Of a stretch of DNA of 5,174 bases, positions 4,697 through 5,174 are shown in pieces. Origin of the DNA: Opitutaceae bacterium UBA6669. Its GTDB lineage: Bacteria; Verrucomicrobiota; Verrucomicrobiia; Opitutales; Opitutaceae. Position numbers and translations under genes: made by a program. The first letter of the stretch is position 1, and each line of letters starts with the position of its first letter. The notes beneath the pieces are model-generated. The model saw only the letters and a list, made by a program, of their open reading frames with translations, was not told the DNA's origin and did no database searches. The stretch is taken from assembly GCA_002455175.1 (NCBI GenBank), contig DKKJ01000198.1, positions 20,051 through 25,224 on the forward strand, read 5' to 3'.

Positions 4697-5174
4697 ATGC
4701 CTACAGCCACACCCGATCGTCCGCTCACTGCGGCCCCCTCCCCCACGTCTGCCCAACCCACCTCCACTTCGCCCTCACTCGGAAAACCTTCCGAGCGTAA
4801 AGTTGTTCTGCTGGGCTTCGACCTTGGAACCAACAAGTCGTGCGTGCTCGCGGGTACCTCCGGTTCCACCGACATCACGGTCAGCAAGGTTATCCCCAGC
4901 GTCGTCGGCTATGTGAAGGAAGGTATTGTCGACGGGATCATCGCGGGCAACTCGCGCATCCTGTTCGGTGAGCAAGCTCTACAAAACGCGTTGCATGCAC
5001 ACCTCGTTCCTCCGCTCGCCGAAGGGGTGATCGCGAAACTCGATGCCGCTCGTGACTTTCTCCGCCATGTCCGCTCTGTAGCCGATCCCTCCGGCCAAGC
5101 CGAAATCCGCGCAGTTATCGGAGTCCCCGCCAACGCGGACGAATCCGCACGCGAACAAATCCGTCAGGCGGCTC
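4697..5174 (+). CDS. Actin-like ATPase, MreB/MamK type (5' part, runs off window)
   Basis: The first 159 residues are visible; the family usually has about 330-350. Bacterial actins polymerise with ATP into cytoplasmic filaments: MreB guides cell-wall synthesis, MamK positions magnetosomes. After a 33-residue Pro/Ser/Thr-rich extension without membrane or signal features, the actin fold starts at KVVLLGFDLGTNKSCVLAG (35-53); DLGTNKS (42-48) is the phosphate-1 loop of the actin/Hsp70 ATPase fold. VIPSVVGYVKEG (65-76), ILFGEQAL (88-95), PPLAEGVI (105-112) and RAVIGVPANADESAREQI (138-155) match the order of segments in MreB and MamK. GYVK after PSVV and the VIGVPA strand look closer to MamK than to classical MreB (which reads VCVP), so I place it in the MamK-like branch rather than calling it mreB. 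The start ATG at 4697 has no Shine-Dalgarno; CACTTT precedes it. Phosphate-2, the adenosine motif and the C-terminus lie beyond the window. No other magnetosome gene is visible. Confidence 0.85.
   Translation, partial: MPTATPDRPLTAAPSPTSAQPTSTSPSLGKPSERKVVLLGFDLGTNKSCVLAGTSGSTDITVSKVIPSVVGYVKEGIVDGIIAGNSRILFGEQALQNALHAHLVPPLAEGVIAKLDAARDFLRHVRSVADPSGQAEIRAVIGVPANADESAREQIRQAA

Overview
The window looks like a chromosomal segment from a Verrucomicrobiota bacterium, most likely Opitutales or Opitutaceae. This is an inference, made without a database search. It rests on a Gram-negative-type glycosyltransferase, on the scarcity of Shine-Dalgarno sequences (rplU and the actin-like gene have none), and on an rplU-rpmA pair followed by a MamK/MreB-like actin gene. 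Base composition is moderately GC-rich. I see no insertion sequences, tRNA or rRNA genes, or CRISPR arrays.

Left part (1-2371): the 3' end of a family 9 (heptosyltransferase-type) glycosyltransferase runs rightward. It converges on a minus-strand 3-methyladenine DNA glycosylase (901-293), whose C-terminal codons run antisense through the glycosyltransferase gene for 68 bp. The glycosylase start lies only 27 bp from the start of a divergently transcribed major facilitator superfamily permease (929-2371).

Middle part (2372-3949): a 142-bp gap with a weak promoter candidate leads to a single-span membrane protein with a long Ala/Glu/Arg-rich helix (2514-3188). Next comes the ribosomal protein operon rplU-rpmA (L21, L27; 3318-3891), closed by a textbook intrinsic terminator (3918-3949).

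Right part (3950-5174): an extended -10 promoter candidate (3963-3971) lies just behind that terminator. It is followed by about 120 nt rich in inverted repeats, including a roughly 13-bp interrupted hairpin that ends one base before a start codon. The next gene encodes an unrecognised 180-residue protein with a helical N-terminal half and a Pro/Ser-rich C-terminal half. Fifty-six bases on begins an actin-like ATPase of the MreB/MamK type with a 33-residue disordered-looking N-terminal extension; it runs off the window end. These two genes probably form one transcription unit, and they are the best candidate here for a little-described system: a bacterial actin filament with an unknown small partner.

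Functionally the window mixes envelope biogenesis (glycosyltransferase, permease, anchored coiled-coil protein), base-excision repair, ribosome assembly and a cytoskeletal module. Apart from the rplU-rpmA pair and the final two-gene unit, the genes do not appear to cooperate.
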